From NCBI GenBank assembly GCA_017418975.1, contig JAFOMG010000024.1, forward strand, positions 186,001 through 250,000: a stretch of DNA of 64,000 nucleotides, read 5' to 3'. Under the pieces are notes generated by a model. That model did not search any database. It had not been told where the DNA came from and saw only the letters and a list, made by a program, of their open reading frames with translations. The translations under genes and the position numbers were made by a program. Below, piece after piece: positions 50,943-58,789 of the stretch (its first letter is position 1; the number at the start of each line of letters is the position of its first letter). The DNA comes from Sphingomonas sp. Lineage in GTDB: Bacteria; Pseudomonadota; Alphaproteobacteria; Sphingomonadales; Sphingomonadaceae.

Positions 50943-51800
50943 TTACTCCGCAGTCTTGTTGATCTCGCCCTTGCCCATGATCGAGATCAGGGCGTTGCCG
51001 GAGCCGGTGAAGTTTGCGGCGGGCAGCGTGGCGGTCCTATCCTTCACCTTGACCAGCACCTGCTCGATCCTACCACCCGCGGCGGCGCGGACCGACTGGA
51101 CGGTGCCGATCAGCTTGCCCTTGGCATCGGTGACCGGCATGCCGGCCGAGACCGGGAAGGCGCCGCTGCCATTGGCCGCAGCCGATCCCGCCAGCGTGAG
51201 CGTGCCGTTGCCGAGGGAGCCCGCGCCATTGGCGGCGCCCGTGGCGGCTGCCGAGACGCCATCGGTGCTCGGCACCGCATTACGGGCCCGCGAGACAGTG
51301 TTGCCGGCGGTATCACGGGCGCGATCGGTTGCGGTGCCGGCCCGGTCTCGGACGTTCGAAACGGTTTCCCGAGTGCGGCCGAGCGCATTGCTCGCCGTGC
51401 CGCGCACCGCATCGGTGCCGATCAGTTGGGCATCGGCGCTGCCGCCCGCGCTTCCCGAGGCCGAGCCACTGCCGCCGATCGTGCGGTCACCGACATGCGA
51501 ACTGTTCGCCGCGGTCGAATCGAGCGCGCTTTCGTTCGACGCCTTCACACGGCCCTTGCGGGCATCGACGCTCTTCTCCGAGTGCGAAGCGCCGCGCAGA
51601 CTGCCGGTGGTGTCGCTGGCGGTCGGCAGGCGACGCGTCGAACCGTCGATCATGCTGCCGAGCGTGCCCGTGCCCGAACCGCCGATATTGCCGCCGAGGC
51701 CGCCGCCCAAGCCGCCACCGCCGCCGAGAATCTGCGCCGAAGCCGGAACCGCCGCGAGCGCGAGGGCGAGGAAAGCGCTGGTGCCGAGAAGCTTGATCAT
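50943..51800 (-). CDS. Secreted Gly-rich protein with C-terminal PRC-like domain
   Basis: A 285-residue exported protein. The signal peptide MIKLLGTSAFLALALAAVPA is followed by a Gly-only stretch (ILGGGGGLGGGLGGNIGGSG), a low-complexity Ala/Ser/Thr/Arg region (RDRAGTATDRARDTAGNTVS), and a C-terminal ordered segment (GMPVTDAKGKLIGTVQSVRA, RIEQVLVKVKD) resembling PRC-barrel-like folds. ATG 51800 has GGAGA 7 nt upstream. A promoter motif shared with the nearby ECF sigma gene lies at 51832-51859, so it is probably a target of that sigma factor. It may be a surface or cell-wall-associated protein. Confidence 0.75.
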   Translation of the reverse strand: MIKLLGTSAFLALALAAVPASAQILGGGGGLGGGLGGNIGGSGTGTLGSMIDGSTRRLPTASDTTGSLRGASHSEKSVDARKGRVKASNESALDSTAANSSHVGDRTIGGSGSASGSAGGSADAQLIGTDAVRGTASNALGRTRETVSNVRDRAGTATDRARDTAGNTVSRARNAVPSTDGVSAAATGAANGAGSLGNGTLTLAGSAAANGSGAFPVSAGMPVTDAKGKLIGTVQSVRAAAGGRIEQVLVKVKDRTATLPAANFTGSGNALISIMGKGEINKTAE

Positions 51801-51831
51801 TTCCATTCTCCCAAAATCCATTGGCATTGGG

Positions 51832-51859
51832 AGAACGGTGGCCCGATCGCGTTTAATCC
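51832..51859 (-). promoter_or_regulatory. ECF-type promoter of the Gly-rich gene
   Basis: Read leftward: GGATTAA (51859-51853), 15 nt, CGTTCT (51837-51832). The same -35 and spacing occur before the ECF sigma gene at 53175. The distance to ATG 51800 fits a start about 7 nt past the -10. Confidence 0.65.
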
Positions 51860-51909
51860 CGGCGCGCCGAAAAAATTCGGGATCGGTAACTTTCCAAAAT
51901 GAAATCAGT

Positions 51910-53139
51910 TCATTGCACAGGCGTCCGACATGCCTCGCACAGCACCCCGCGGCCATAGAGCTTGTCCGTACCGCGCGATCCGGCGTCGCGCGCTTGGGCA
52001 TCGACCTTGGCCATTGCCGCCCGCAGGCCCGCGGAATCCGGTGCCGGATAGAAGCGTGCGATCGTCGCTGCGGCGAAGGGGGCGGCAAAGGAGGTGCCGC
52101 GCACGCGCATGGTGCGCCCACTCGCTCCCATCGCCAGCATGTCGGCACCGGGAGCGGCATAGTCGAGATGGCCCGCGCGCCCGGCCTCGATCAGCGCACG
52201 ACCGCGTCCGTCGATGCCGGTCACCGCGACCACGCCGGCATAGGATGCCGGATAGGCTGGTGGCGCTGCCGGGCCGTTATTGCCGACCGCCGAAACGATC
52301 ACCGTTCCGCGTGCCTGTGCTGCCGCGATCACCCGCCCGAGCACGGGATTGGGCGGACCGACCAGGCTGATCGTGACCACGCTCACCCGGTTCTGGACCA
52401 TCCAGCCGATCGCCCGCGCGATGGCGGTTGCGTTGCCGCCGGCGGGATCGCTGCCATAGACATCGGCTGAAGCGATCCGCGCGCCGGGCAGGCCACCGCG
52501 CACCAGGCCGGCACCCGCTATCAGCGAAGCGACGGCGGTCCCGTGATCATTGGCCCGCGGCGCGCCGGCGGCGAAGCCGGATGTGAGAGCGGCACCGGCC
52601 GCGCCGCCGTCGATCACGCCGACCAGCGGCCCATTGCCGGCATTGACTGGAGCCGCATGCCCCGGGACCGCTCCGCTCGGCGCGTGGAGCTGATCGGCAC
52701 TCACCTCATGCCCGCCAAGCTTGCGAAGCTCACGGATCGCTTGCCCCAGCGAGCGCCCGCGCGGCGCCGAGAGGCGCACGAAGCCGACGCCGAGCACCTC
52801 ATCGCGCGCGATCACCGCATAACCCTTGGCCGTAGCCCTCGCGATCAGCGCGTCGTCTGGATCGTCGACGATCACTTCCCCAGCGCGCGCGGGAAAGCCC
52901 TCAGGGTCGAGCGCGATGTGGTCGGGATGTTCGCGAACCAGCTTGGCCGCGGCGGCGCGCCGGACATCCTCGAGCTGCCGCGCCACATTGCCGGTCACGC
53001 GTTCCAGGTCCTGCCCGATCTCGTTCAGCACCGGCCTTGCCGGCAGGGGTAGCGATGGCAGGGGCGGCGCGAGCTGGGCGCATGCGGGCTGCGCCGTCGC
53101 CAGCGAAATCAGCCCGGTCCAGTGCCATATGCCGCGCAT
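51910..53139 (-). CDS. Secreted S8 (subtilisin-like) serine protease
   Basis: A 409-residue exported protease. The signal is MRGIWHWTGLISLATAQPA. A coiled N-terminal region (EIGQDLERVTGNVARQLEDV) and a propeptide-like part precede the catalytic domain. The triad is Asp in PLVGVIDGGAAG, His in NDHGTAVASLIAGAG, and Ser in VRGTSFAAPFAAATIARF; the oxyanion Asn is in VSAVGNNGPAAPP. A CEACR motif at the C-terminus gives two nearby cysteines. It is divergent from the ECF sigma gene (87 nt apart), an arrangement that implies control of, or by, that sigma/anti-sigma pair. Confidence 0.92.
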   Translation of the reverse strand: MRGIWHWTGLISLATAQPACAQLAPPLPSLPLPARPVLNEIGQDLERVTGNVARQLEDVRRAAAAKLVREHPDHIALDPEGFPARAGEVIVDDPDDALIARATAKGYAVIARDEVLGVGFVRLSAPRGRSLGQAIRELRKLGGHEVSADQLHAPSGAVPGHAAPVNAGNGPLVGVIDGGAAGAALTSGFAAGAPRANDHGTAVASLIAGAGLVRGGLPGARIASADVYGSDPAGGNATAIARAIGWMVQNRVSVVTISLVGPPNPVLGRVIAAAQARGTVIVSAVGNNGPAAPPAYPASYAGVVAVTGIDGRGRALIEAGRAGHLDYAAPGADMLAMGASGRTMRVRGTSFAAPFAAATIARFYPAPDSAGLRAAMAKVDAQARDAGSRGTDKLYGRGVLCEACRTPVQ

Positions 53140-53174
53140 TGCCGCGCCCTTCTTGCACAAAATGAAGATCATGT

Positions 53175-53202
53175 GGATTAAACGCCGCACGCCGTCCGTT
53201 TC
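53175..53202 (+). promoter_or_regulatory. ECF-type promoter of the sigma gene
   Basis: GGATTAA (53175-53181), 15 nt, CGTTTC (53197-53202), 25 nt before the sigma start codon. The match to the Gly-rich gene's promoter indicates autoregulation. Confidence 0.65.
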
Positions 53203-53226
53203 ATCCGCGGACAAGAGGAACTGGGT

Positions 53227-53712
53227 TTGGCGGCTTTCGAGGAGAACCTGCTGGCGCTGCTGCCGCGATTGCGGCGCTTCGCCCGCGCACTCGCCCGTGA
53301 CGCCGCCGATGCCGACGATCTATGTCAGGTGGCGCTGGAAAAGGCGCTGCTGGCACGCGCATCATGGCAGCCAGGCACACGGATGGACAGTTGGATGTAC
53401 CGGATCATGCGCAACAGCTGGATCGACGTCACCCGCAGCCGCACCCGCGCCGCGCAGACTTTCGTCGATGCCGATGCAGGGCTCGGTGTCGGCGCCGATG
53501 GTGGGGCCGAGGCGCGCGTGGCGCTCGGCGAGATCGACGTCGCGCTACACATGCTGCCCGATGAGCAGCGCGAGGCGGTGGCGCTCGTGTTGATCGAGGG
53601 GCTGGCGTACAAGGAGGCAGCCGAGATCCTCGACGTGCCGATGGGCACACTGACTTCCCGGCTGGTGCGCGGGCGACAGGCGCTGATGGCGCGGTTGGGA
53701 GAAGCGGCATGA
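53227..53712 (+). CDS. ECF RNA polymerase sigma factor
   Basis: A 161-residue group IV sigma factor. Region 2 reads LLPRLRRFARALARDAADAD and DLCQVALEKALLARASWQPG, with SWMYRIMRNSWIDVTRSRTR as the -10 recognition helix. Region 4 reads LHMLPDEQREAVALVLIEGL and AYKEAAEILDVPMGTLTSRL. TTG 53227 is used because AGAGGAA lies 7 nt upstream and no ATG is available. The gene is coupled to an anti-sigma gene (ATGA). Confidence 0.93.
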   Translation: MAAFEENLLALLPRLRRFARALARDAADADDLCQVALEKALLARASWQPGTRMDSWMYRIMRNSWIDVTRSRTRAAQTFVDADAGLGVGADGGAEARVALGEIDVALHMLPDEQREAVALVLIEGLAYKEAAEILDVPMGTLTSRLVRGRQALMARLGEAA

Positions 53713-54395
53713 GCATCGATCCCGAGATGCTGATGGCCTATGCCGATGGCGAACTGGGCCCGCTCGAGGCCAGGCGCGTGGAGCGCGCCATTGCCGAGGA
53801 TCCGGCGCTCGGCGAGGAAGTCGCGCGCCACCGCGCGCTGCGTGCCCGGCTGAGCGGCCATTTCGCACCCGTGACGGAGGAGCCCGTTCCCGATCGGCTT
53901 GCCGCGATGCTGCGCAGCAACCTGGTCGAGCTTCCGGTACGCAAGCCCGTCGCGCGCATTGCCGCATGGATGCGCTTGGGGGGCGCGGCGGCGGCGTCGC
54001 TCGTGCTCGGACTCGCCATCGGGCATGGTCTGCGGGACAGGGGCGTCGTGCAAACCCGGAGCGACCAATTGTACGCCGCCGGTACTTTGGCCAGCGCGCT
54101 CGATGGCAAGCTCGCCGCGGACCAGGGCGCGACCCAGGTGCCCGTGACCTTCCGCGATGCCGGAGGCAGCTATTGCCGCGTCTTCATCTCGCGGGCCGTG
54201 GAGGGCATCGCATGTCATGACAGGCAAGGCTGGGCACTGCGCCAGACCCGTGCAGGTGGTGCCATGGCGAAGACCGACTATGTCCAGGCAGGCTCCACCG
54301 GCGCGGCCGTGATGGCGGCGGCGCAGGAGATGATGGCAGGCGCTCCGCTGGACGCCACGATGGAAGCCCGGGCGCGGGCTTCCGGGTGGAGATGA
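53709..54395 (+). CDS. Membrane anti-sigma factor
   Basis: A 228-residue anti-sigma factor. The cytoplasmic N-terminus (MLMAYADGELGPLEARRVER, AIAEDPALGEEVARHRALRA) resembles the anti-sigma domain of RskA/ChrR-like factors without the zinc-binding His/Cys set. One transmembrane helix lies at about 97-112 (GGAAAASLVLGLAIGH). The periplasmic part (TQVPVTFRDAGGSYCRVFIS, ACHDRQGWALR) has two Cys that could form a sensing disulfide. It is translationally coupled to the sigma gene. Confidence 0.85.
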   Translation: MSIDPEMLMAYADGELGPLEARRVERAIAEDPALGEEVARHRALRARLSGHFAPVTEEPVPDRLAAMLRSNLVELPVRKPVARIAAWMRLGGAAAASLVLGLAIGHGLRDRGVVQTRSDQLYAAGTLASALDGKLAADQGATQVPVTFRDAGGSYCRVFISRAVEGIACHDRQGWALRQTRAGGAMAKTDYVQAGSTGAAVMAAAQEMMAGAPLDATMEARARASGWR

Positions 54396-54539
54396 ACGGC
54401 CGGGAGAATTGGAAAAGGGCTGGGTTGCGCCCATTTCCAGTCGCTCCGGTTGCCCCGCATCGAGCCGGCTTCAATCGATCGGTGTCGTGCGCAAGCGGAC
54501 GGAGGCGCCCGGCCAGGCCGGGTACCTCCGTCAGCGGCA

Positions 54540-56567
54540 TCAGCGGGCCGGCAGGCTCGCCGCCAGGCCGCTCACGAACTCGGCACCCGCCGGCACCTGC
54601 GCGGTCGATGCCTTGATCGAATCGCCGATCGGCTCGGCGCGGCCGCCAAGGCATTTGCCGAGGAAATTCTCGGCCACCGCATTGAAGGCGATATTGTTCT
54701 GGGGGCGGGCGAAACCATGGCCTTCGTCGGGGAACAGGACATAGGTCACCGGAATGTTCTTGGCGCGCATCGCCGCGACGATCTGGTCCGATTCCGCCTT
54801 GTTGACCCGCGGATCGTTGGCGCCCTGGCCGATCAGCAGCGGGCGGACGATCGCATCGGCCTTGTAGAGCGGTGAGGCCGCATCGAGGAGCTTGCGTCCC
54901 TCCTCGGTCGTCGGGTCTCCCATCCGCTTGTAGAATTGCTGCTTGCCGGCCTCCCAATAGGGCGGGATCGTCTTGAGCAGGGTCTGCAGATTGGACGGCC
55001 CGACGATATCGACGCCGCAGGCAAACGCAGTCGGAGTGAAGGTAACCCCGGCAAGGGTGGCATAGCCGCCGTATGAGCCGCCCATGATCGCGACCTTGTC
55101 CGGGGTGGTCACGCCCCGCGCCACCGCCCAGCCGACCGCATCGAGCAGGTCGTCGTGCATCTTGCGGCCCCATTGCAGGTTGCCGGCGGTTATGAAGTTC
55201 TTTCCGAAACCGGTCGAGCCGCGATAGTTGACCGACAGCACCGCATAGCCGCGATTGGCGAGCCATTGGTGATAGCTGTTGTACCCATATTCGTCGCGCG
55301 CCCAGGGGCCGCCATGGACGAACAATATCATCGGCACGGGCTTGTTCGGCTTGCCATCGCCATCCGGGTCGGTACCGGCCGGGAGCGTGAGGTAGGACAC
55401 GAGCGTAAGCCCATCGCGCGCCTTGATCTCCTCCGGGTACATGGCGACGAGTGGCGCGCCCTCGAGCTGCGGCCGCGAGACGTAGAGCGTGCTCAGCTTC
55501 CTGGCCTTGCGATCGAACAGATAGGTGGTGCTCGGCGCGACGACCGGATCGACCGAGACGATCCAGCGATCATCGGCACGCGTGCGCGAGGCGACGATCG
55601 GCTCGCCCTTCAACTGCTTGCGCAGCCAGTCGAGATCGGCCCCGATCCCGGGATCGATCGCGGTCCATTCTTCCTTGAGATAGTCGATCGAATATGCCTG
55701 GACGCGGCCCGTCTCGGCATCGGCCATGACCCCGCCGATATCGGCCTTCGGACTCTCGGCGATCGTCGTCATCTTGCCGGTGGCGACGTCCTGCGCGAGC
55801 AGCGCCGCCGTGTCGCGCCCGCGCGAATCGGTCCAGTAGAGCGTCTTGCCGTCCGCGGTGAAGCCGGCGGGGCCGGTAGTCAGCGAATCATCGAGCCCGA
55901 TCGTCACCAGCGGCGTTGCCTCGATCTTGTCGCCGGTCACGCGGAAATAGTCGCTGCCGCCGTCGTCGCGCTGCTTGCTCGCCATGCGCAGATTGAGCTG
56001 GTCGTCGGCCAGGAAGCCGGCATAGCCGTCATTCCGCATCACGAGCGTCAGCTTGCCGGTCTTGAGATCGAGGCTGTAGACATCGTGCCAGCGCGGATCG
56101 CGATTGTTGATGCCGAGCAGGATGCGGCCGGTGACGTGATTGCTGGTGCCGACCAGCTGGACACGGGTCTTCTCGAACGGCGTGAGCAGCCTGGGCTCGC
56201 CCCCGGCGGGCGCCACGCCGTAGAGCAGGAAATTCTCGTCGCCACCCTTGTCGTTGATGAACATGATCTGCGAGCTGTCGGGCGCCCAGAAATGACTGCG
56301 GATGGGGCGCGTCTTCTCGGCAGTGAGCGGGCGCGCCTGGCCAGGGTCGGATGCCGGCGCGACCCAGATGTTGAGCACGCCGTCGCGCGGAGCGATCCAG
56401 GATAGCCATTTGCCGTCCGGGCTGAGGCGCGCCTGCGTCTTGGTCGGATTGCCGAACAGGTCGTTGCGTTCGATCAGGCGCACTGCACCGGGGTCGGTCT
56501 GCGGCGCCGCTGCGCCCCCTGTCCCGACAGCCAGCAATCCAAGTCCGACCAGGTGAAGCGTCCGCAT
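54540..56567 (-). CDS. S9 family serine peptidase (acylaminoacyl/dipeptidyl type)
   Basis: A 675-residue exported peptidase. The signal is MRTLHLVGLGLLAVGTGGAA. An N-terminal beta propeller (ARLSPDGKWLSWIAPRDGVL onward) covers the active site. The alpha/beta-hydrolase domain has the nucleophile Ser in MGGSYGGYATLAGVTF, then Asp in LIGQGANDPRVNKAESD and His in FPDEGHGFARPQN. The start at 56567 is followed by a clean signal peptide. A palindrome at 56700 sits between it and the divergent phosphatase. Confidence 0.94.
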   Translation of the reverse strand: MRTLHLVGLGLLAVGTGGAAAPQTDPGAVRLIERNDLFGNPTKTQARLSPDGKWLSWIAPRDGVLNIWVAPASDPGQARPLTAEKTRPIRSHFWAPDSSQIMFINDKGGDENFLLYGVAPAGGEPRLLTPFEKTRVQLVGTSNHVTGRILLGINNRDPRWHDVYSLDLKTGKLTLVMRNDGYAGFLADDQLNLRMASKQRDDGGSDYFRVTGDKIEATPLVTIGLDDSLTTGPAGFTADGKTLYWTDSRGRDTAALLAQDVATGKMTTIAESPKADIGGVMADAETGRVQAYSIDYLKEEWTAIDPGIGADLDWLRKQLKGEPIVASRTRADDRWIVSVDPVVAPSTTYLFDRKARKLSTLYVSRPQLEGAPLVAMYPEEIKARDGLTLVSYLTLPAGTDPDGDGKPNKPVPMILFVHGGPWARDEYGYNSYHQWLANRGYAVLSVNYRGSTGFGKNFITAGNLQWGRKMHDDLLDAVGWAVARGVTTPDKVAIMGGSYGGYATLAGVTFTPTAFACGVDIVGPSNLQTLLKTIPPYWEAGKQQFYKRMGDPTTEEGRKLLDAASPLYKADAIVRPLLIGQGANDPRVNKAESDQIVAAMRAKNIPVTYVLFPDEGHGFARPQNNIAFNAVAENFLGKCLGGRAEPIGDSIKASTAQVPAGAEFVSGLAASLPAR

Positions 56568-56699
56568 TGCCGTTCTCCAAAGCGATGATGAAGCGGGATC
56601 AGCTTATGACTCGATACAACATGTCTCAAGGCGAGTGACCTGGGGCGCCCGGCAAGGCGCTTGTCAGGCCTGTGGATTTCTGCATAAGGCAATTGCTCT

Positions 56700-56716
56700 A
56701 TGATACAATGTATCAT
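56700..56716. promoter_or_regulatory. Perfect 17-bp palindrome, probable operator
   Basis: ATGATACA-A-TGTATCAT, 8-bp arms around one base, in the divergent region between the S9 peptidase and the phosphatase. A weaker copy (GATACA-ACA-TGTCTC) lies at 56613-56627. This form suits a dimeric repressor (TetR/GntR/MarR-like); the family cannot be told. Confidence 0.65.
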
Positions 56717-56768
56717 TCTCTGCAACTGGATGCCGCGGCTGGCGTTCGCAGCGGCGAAGGAAGTCGAC

Positions 56769-57566
56769 GTGAAATTGATCAGGCTGTCCGTTCTGTCGGT
56801 GACCTTGCTTGCCGGAGCCGTGGCGGTTCAGGCGCGATCGGAGGGGCAAGGCTATCTGGCGCCGGGGACGTTCGACGTCCTGGCGATATTGCCGCCGGCT
56901 CCGGTGAAGGGCGATGCCCGCTATGAGGCCGACCGCCGGATTTTCCGGGAGACGCGTGCGCTGGTCGGTACGCCGCGCTGGGATATGGCAACCGGCGACG
57001 TTCCGACCGGGCAAGCCGATCTGATGCGCGATTTCAGCTGCGCGCTCGGCGTGACGATCACGCCGGCGAATGCGCCACGCACCGAGGCGCTCGTGGCGCG
57101 TGCCCGGATCGATACCGGGCGCGGCACCAATGTCGCCAAGGATTTCTACAAGCGCAGGCGTCCGTTCTTGATCGACAGAGGTGCGATCTGCCAGCCCGCC
57201 AGGGAAGTGCTCGACAGCTATGACTATCCTTCCGGCCACACGACGCTGGGTTGGACATGGGCGATGCTGCTCGCCGAGCTGGCGCCCGATCGCGCGACCC
57301 AGCTTCTCGCGCGCGGCCGCGCTTATGGTGAAAGCCGGATCGTGTGCGGCGTGCACAATGCGAGTGCGGTCGAGGGCGGGAGGCTCTCGGCGACGGTGAC
57401 GCTGGCCGCGCTCTCGTCCTCGTCTCAGTTCCAGGCCGATTTCGCAGCGGCGCGGGCTGAGCTGGCCGCGCTGCGAGCCACCGGCCCCGCGCCCGATGCC
57501 GGGATGTGCGCGCGTGAGGCGTCGCTCGTCGCCGAACCGATTTTCGATCCGGCGAAGCGGCGCTGA
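56769..57566 (+). CDS. Class A acid phosphatase (PAP2 superfamily)
   Basis: A 265-residue periplasmic phosphatase. The signal is MKLIRLSVLSVTLLAGAVAV. The tripartite phosphatase signature is KDFYKRRRP (K124-x6-R131-P132), PSGH (154-157) and SRIVCGVHNASA (189-200). In the third motif SRx5Hx3D the final Asp is Ala200, so the residue that usually polarises the nucleophilic His196 is replaced; Glu202 lies close by. GTG 56769 has GAAGGAAG upstream; the longer frame from 56700 starts inside the palindrome. Broad-specificity phosphomonoesterase activity is likely. Confidence 0.88.
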   Translation: MKLIRLSVLSVTLLAGAVAVQARSEGQGYLAPGTFDVLAILPPAPVKGDARYEADRRIFRETRALVGTPRWDMATGDVPTGQADLMRDFSCALGVTITPANAPRTEALVARARIDTGRGTNVAKDFYKRRRPFLIDRGAICQPAREVLDSYDYPSGHTTLGWTWAMLLAELAPDRATQLLARGRAYGESRIVCGVHNASAVEGGRLSATVTLAALSSSSQFQADFAAARAELAALRATGPAPDAGMCAREASLVAEPIFDPAKRR

Positions 57567-57569
57567 GCG

Positions 57570-58232
57570 ATGGCGAGCAAGCATCAGGCGGTGCGCACCG
57601 AGCCCGTCCGCGCCTGGCGAGGCGTCCAAGCCCACGCGCTCGACGCTATCCTGCGGGATGCCGTCGATCTTGCGATCTGGGAGCGTGCGCTGGCCGCCGG
57701 GCTGAGCGCGGCAATCGGGCAAGCTGACCTCGGCGGAGTCGAGTTCCTCCGCTTCGAAACGCCGGCGGATCGCGTAGCCGAGGAATTGTGCCTCGCATTT
57801 CTGGAGGCGGGCATCGAGGGCGATGGCTGGGCGCTTGCCGAGGATGCGCAGCTGCTGGCATGTGCCTTTGCCCGCAATCTCGGGATCGACGACGTTGCGA
57901 TCCGGCTGGAGCATGTCACCGGGGACGCCTGCCGACGCTTCCATGCCGACTATGTCAGCGCGCGGCTGATCACCACATATTCCGGGCCCGGCACGCAATG
58001 GCTCGACGCCGAGGCCGCCGCGCGTCACGAAGCCGGGATTGCGCCGCACCCCACCGAAATCCGCCAGCTTCGCGAGGGCGATGTCGGCATCTTCAAGGGG
58101 CGCCGATGGCCCGGGGCAACCAGCATCGTCCATCGCTCGCCGCCGATCCTGGCAAGCGGGGCCGCGCGGCTGTTGCTGGTGATCGATCCGGCCAGATCCC
58201 AGCCAGGCCAAATCATGGGTGCTGCGCGTTGA
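57570..58232 (+). CDS. DUF1826 family protein
   Basis: A 220-residue protein. The DUF1826 core reads LEHVTGDACRRFHADYVSAR, LITTYSGPGTQWLD and REGDVGIFKGRRWPGATSIV, followed by HRSPPILASGAARLLLVID. The spacing of conserved His residues recalls a cupin or 2-oxoglutarate oxygenase-like metal site. Family members often lie near metal-handling GTPase genes; here it is 3 nt after the phosphatase gene. Function is unknown. Confidence 0.78.
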   Translation: MASKHQAVRTEPVRAWRGVQAHALDAILRDAVDLAIWERALAAGLSAAIGQADLGGVEFLRFETPADRVAEELCLAFLEAGIEGDGWALAEDAQLLACAFARNLGIDDVAIRLEHVTGDACRRFHADYVSARLITTYSGPGTQWLDAEAAARHEAGIAPHPTEIRQLREGDVGIFKGRRWPGATSIVHRSPPILASGAARLLLVIDPARSQPGQIMGAAR

Positions 58233-58362
58233 GATATCCGGATCGATGTACGGGTTTTCGGCTGCCATCGCTGTCAGCCATGCGGCATACTCTCGAATTT
58301 CGGAGTCTTCCCGAAATCCTCCTTGCCGAAGAAGCGATCTCGGAAGAGCTAGCCCTAGTATA

Positions 58363-58423
58363 ATTTGCGCAGCCGCGCCTTCCAGCACCGCCGCGACCGC
58401 AAAGGGGAGCCCGCTGCGCAAAT
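58363..58423. repeat. 11-bp perfect inverted repeat, 39-nt spacer
   Basis: ATTTGCGCAGC (58363-58373) and GCTGCGCAAAT (58413-58423) are perfect inverse complements. They may be the ends of a remnant element, a hairpin, or a two-part operator. Confidence 0.6.
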
Positions 58424-58693
58424 GATTCACGATGTGCGCCAATCCCTCATGGAGGGCGTAATTCGCGAAATGTAATCGCACGCTTAAATCGCGTGCAAAG
58501 GCCAATCAAAGATTGATCGACCCGAATATACCGATCGTCGATCTCTATCCTAGCGGCACGCACGACCTGGACTTCGCTTCCACAGGCAGCCCAACTCTCG
58601 TGCCGCTCCCAGGGTTTGCTTTTCACCCCTGGCAGGCCGCCCTTCCCATATGCCTCTGGTGCCAATCACTACCGCCCTGGCCAAGGAGCGCAC

Positions 58694-58723
58694 TTGCTCC
58701 GATGAAGGAATAACGCGTATAAG
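58694..58723 (+). promoter_or_regulatory. Probable sigma-70 promoter of the radical SAM gene
   Basis: TTGCTC (58694-58699), 18 nt, TATAAG (58718-58723), about 67 nt before the ATG. GAGGAGG at 58779-58785 is a strong ribosome binding site. Confidence 0.45.
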
Positions 58724-58789
58724 TTGTTATTATTTTCCTTCTGATTTTTGACGGTGTTCGATCTGGTTCTGTAGCGTCGAGGAGGCGAT

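Larger units (their letters stand above)
58233..58789. other. Less GC-rich gap, about 560 bp
   Basis: Sequence is less GC-rich than the surroundings, with AT-rich stretches near 58350-58370 and 58705-58760. It holds a perfect 11-bp inverted repeat (58363-58423), a small hairpin GCACGC/GCGTGC near 58480-58497, and a promoter before the radical SAM gene. Open frames on both strands look like chance or decayed coding sequence. Confidence 0.5.

Noticed and set aside
56664..58505. 613-codon leftward frame antisense to the phosphatase and DUF1826 genes
   Set aside because: Its first 90 residues look protein-like, but it continues through two well-supported genes on the other strand and has no good start; perhaps a decayed fragment at most.
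58513..58713. 66-codon ORF in the gap before the radical SAM gene
   Set aside because: No ribosome binding site and no family resemblance; Pro/Leu-rich chance-like sequence.
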